A stretch of 16,194 nucleotides of DNA, taken from DATKLX01 sp035542155. Its GTDB lineage: Bacteria; Chloroflexota; Anaerolineae; Anaerolineales; Anaerolineaceae. Position 1 is the first letter of the stretch; each line of letters begins with the position of its first letter. A program made the position numbers and the translations under genes. Below, in pieces: positions 14,614-16,194 of the stretch. The notes beneath the pieces were generated by a model. That model saw only the letters and a program-made list of their open reading frames with translations. It was not told the origin of the DNA and ran no database searches. Where the stretch lies: assembly GCA_035542155.1 (NCBI GenBank), contig DATKLX010000195.1:1-16194 (forward strand), in the 5' to 3' direction.

Positions 14614-16194
14614 TCAGGGTCGAAAAGCGACAACACCGTTGCCTAAATGAACCCGGGTTTCAGGTTTCAATTCAAGGATTCGAAGCAAGTCCCCTGTGGG
14701 GAGTTGAATCTGTTCAGACTGCCAGCCGGCGGGAGACTGTATAAACTCATCGATTACTGGATCGAACATGACCAGATTGATTTTAACGTTCTGCTCCGGG
14801 CGCATTCCCCAATCCGCCAGGCTGGAATCCAGAGGCTCACCCTGGCTCGGGACTGGCAGGCTCTGCAATTCTTTCGCCGCCACTTCCGCATCCATTGTAA
14901 TTTTGTGATACTCCGGGAGATAATACTCGACGTGGTGCCAGTTTACCGCCAGGATCAGTGTGGAGGCTGGGGAAAAATTCTCGCGGATGGCCTGGATCCG
15001 CTCCTTATAATATTGGTCGGATGCCACCAGCGAATCCCGGTTCAAGATCCTGATTCCGTGGGCGCCGAACGGGAACTCTGGCAAGAGACAAAAAACTGCC
15101 GCGTTGAACAGGAGGAGGGCAAAGACAATAATTGTACGCAGCTCAGGAAGGTGGCGTAAACCGAGCTCCAGACCGTAGGCGCTCGCGAGGAGCAGCGCAG
15201 GCAAATATACAAAAATCAGGCCCTGCTGCCCCATGTGAACAAAGGTATAAAAAACCAGCGCAGGCATCACCCATATTGCCAGGAAGATCCAGCGTCCCCA
15301 TTGGGATTGAGAGATCCTATTTTTTATCCGCAATGAGGCGCCGAGGACTCCCAGAGCCAAAAGAGACGGTCCCCAGGCATACAGTGTGTATTCCGCCAGT
15401 TTTCGTACGTTATGGATGATCCCATTCAAGCCGGCCCCCAAGAAAATGGATGTGGTATCCTGAAAGTGATAGCTGAACAGGCTCGTAATCCGAAGATAAT
15501 TCGCCAGCCCGCCGGTCGTTGCGATCAATGGCAAAAACCACGCCATGCAGGCCAGGACGCCAAGCCCACCCGCGAAGATCCAGCGCTGAAATCCGATGCG
15601 GCGAAAGGCAAATAATGTCAGTGGTAACAGGAACACCAGTGTTTGCTGCCTCACCCCGCCAGCAATTGACAGTAAAATGACGGTTGGATATAAATAGCGA
15701 AGATCTCCCTGGGAAACCCGGTATAACCCAAAGACGCAGCTCAGAATGAGCAGAGTATCGAAGGTATGCGGTAAGGCAATTTCGCTGTAAAACCAGAACA
15801 GTGGCGAAGTGGCCAGCATGCCGGCTGAGATCCACCCGGTCAGCGGGTTGAACAGCTCCTTTGCCAGAAGATAGATCAATGCCACAGCAAGTGAGCTGGA
15901 CACCAGGCTGATCGCCACCAGGGTCCGCTGCGGATCGTGAAAGATCAGGTCCACCAGCCGTGCCAGAAAAACGTAAAGAATATACCCCGGCGGCTGGGGT
16001 TGGTCTTTTGCCAGGTTAAATTCTTGCATGGCATAGGCAAAATTGACCGAATCCCAGTGATAAAGTACCTGGCTGCGAAAGGGCAGGCGGATCAGAAATG
16101 CCAGCACACCGAGCAGCCCGGCATTGATCCAATCGTTTACCAGCCAGCGCGTCCATGAGACCGGGATGCCGGTGTTTTTTGTGGTCGTCGATAA
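14614..16194 (-). CDS. GT-C multi-spanning membrane glycosyltransferase (PMT/ArnT/DUF2723-like), N-terminus beyond window
   Basis: At least 526 residues are visible and the frame stays open to the window edge. The in-frame GTG at 16107 falls inside the first membrane helix (AGLLGVLAFLIRLPF), so the true start lies upstream. The protein is highly hydrophobic, with about 10 membrane spans. The first extracytoplasmic loop carries the Asp motif HWDS (about visible residue 48) and QPQPPGY (about 65-71), the GT39/ArnT-type signature. Such enzymes use polyprenyl-phosphate sugars outside the membrane. A soluble extracytoplasmic C-terminal part (about 370-526) ends in GNGVVAFRP. The stop at 14614 is 19 nt before the propeller start, so they share an operon. 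Whether it modifies glycan or protein is unknown. Confidence 0.82.
   Translation of the reverse strand, partial: LSTTTKNTGIPVSWTRWLVNDWINAGLLGVLAFLIRLPFRSQVLYHWDSVNFAYAMQEFNLAKDQPQPPGYILYVFLARLVDLIFHDPQRTLVAISLVSSSLAVALIYLLAKELFNPLTGWISAGMLATSPLFWFYSEIALPHTFDTLLILSCVFGLYRVSQGDLRYLYPTVILLSIAGGVRQQTLVFLLPLTLFAFRRIGFQRWIFAGGLGVLACMAWFLPLIATTGGLANYLRITSLFSYHFQDTTSIFLGAGLNGIIHNVRKLAEYTLYAWGPSLLALGVLGASLRIKNRISQSQWGRWIFLAIWVMPALVFYTFVHMGQQGLIFVYLPALLLASAYGLELGLRHLPELRTIIVFALLLFNAAVFCLLPEFPFGAHGIRILNRDSLVASDQYYKERIQAIRENFSPASTLILAVNWHHVEYYLPEYHKITMDAEVAAKELQSLPVPSQGEPLDSSLADWGMRPEQNVKINLVMFDPVIDEFIQSPAGWQSEQIQLPTGDLLRILELKPETRVHLGNGVVAFRP

Noticed and set aside
14647..15159. Plus-strand open frame of 170 codons opposite the GT-C gene
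   Set aside because: It has no domain, no ribosome site and a composition that mirrors the real gene on the other strand.

Overview
The window is about 16.2 kb of bacterial DNA of roughly balanced base composition. Every supported gene lies on the minus strand. The best guess for the source is a Chloroflexota bacterium, probably of the Anaerolineae type. This rests on Thr/Pro-rich linkers in a surface protein, GT4 plus GH130 genes as neighbours, a one-polypeptide Wzz/BY-kinase, and the general gene style. No ribosomal or other marker gene confirms it. Promoters, where visible, are of ordinary sigma-70 type with 17-18 bp spacing. Most starts are well defined by Shine-Dalgarno sequences.

Read in the direction of transcription (high to low coordinates), the largest block (16194 to 5341) is an exopolysaccharide or cell-surface glycan locus. 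It holds a partial GT-C membrane glycosyltransferase, a secreted and C-terminally membrane-anchored beta-propeller protein with Asp-boxes, a GT4 glycosyltransferase, and a WbaP/WcaJ-type polyprenyl-phosphate sugar-1-phosphate transferase that starts the glycan. After a 106-bp gap with GATC-palindrome repeats come an NAD-dependent sugar-nucleotide epimerase, an HddA-like heptose-7-phosphate kinase, a GmhA-like sugar isomerase fused to a C-terminal GAF domain, and a Wzz/BY-kinase polysaccharide co-polymerase. The block ends at a strong hairpin terminator (5260-5298). GmhA plus HddA suggest a D-glycero-D-manno-heptose precursor. HddC, GmhB, flippase and polymerase are not in the window.

Below that come single-gene units. 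A two-CBS plus ACT regulatory protein has its own promoter (5211-5239) and a near-ideal terminator (4454-4492). Next are an orphan NarL/FixJ response regulator and a small GlsB/YeaQ-type membrane protein with its own promoter (3579-3607), a roughly 140-nt leader and a long downstream hairpin (3066-3128).

The last unit (2968 to 1) pairs a GT4 glycosyltransferase, carrying a C-terminal helical toroid-like domain, with a GH130 mannoside phosphorylase/mannosidase cut by the window edge. Its candidate promoter overlaps a perfect GGTACA-N9-TGTACC dyad. The pair looks like a make-and-break module for an intracellular or envelope mannoside.

The points most worth following are the isomerase-GAF fusion (with an Asp where E. 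coli GmhA has catalytic Glu65), the GT4-toroid/GH130 module, the BY-kinase with an extra basic tail after its Tyr cluster, and the propeller protein embedded in the glycan operon. No mobile element, CRISPR array, tRNA or rRNA was seen.
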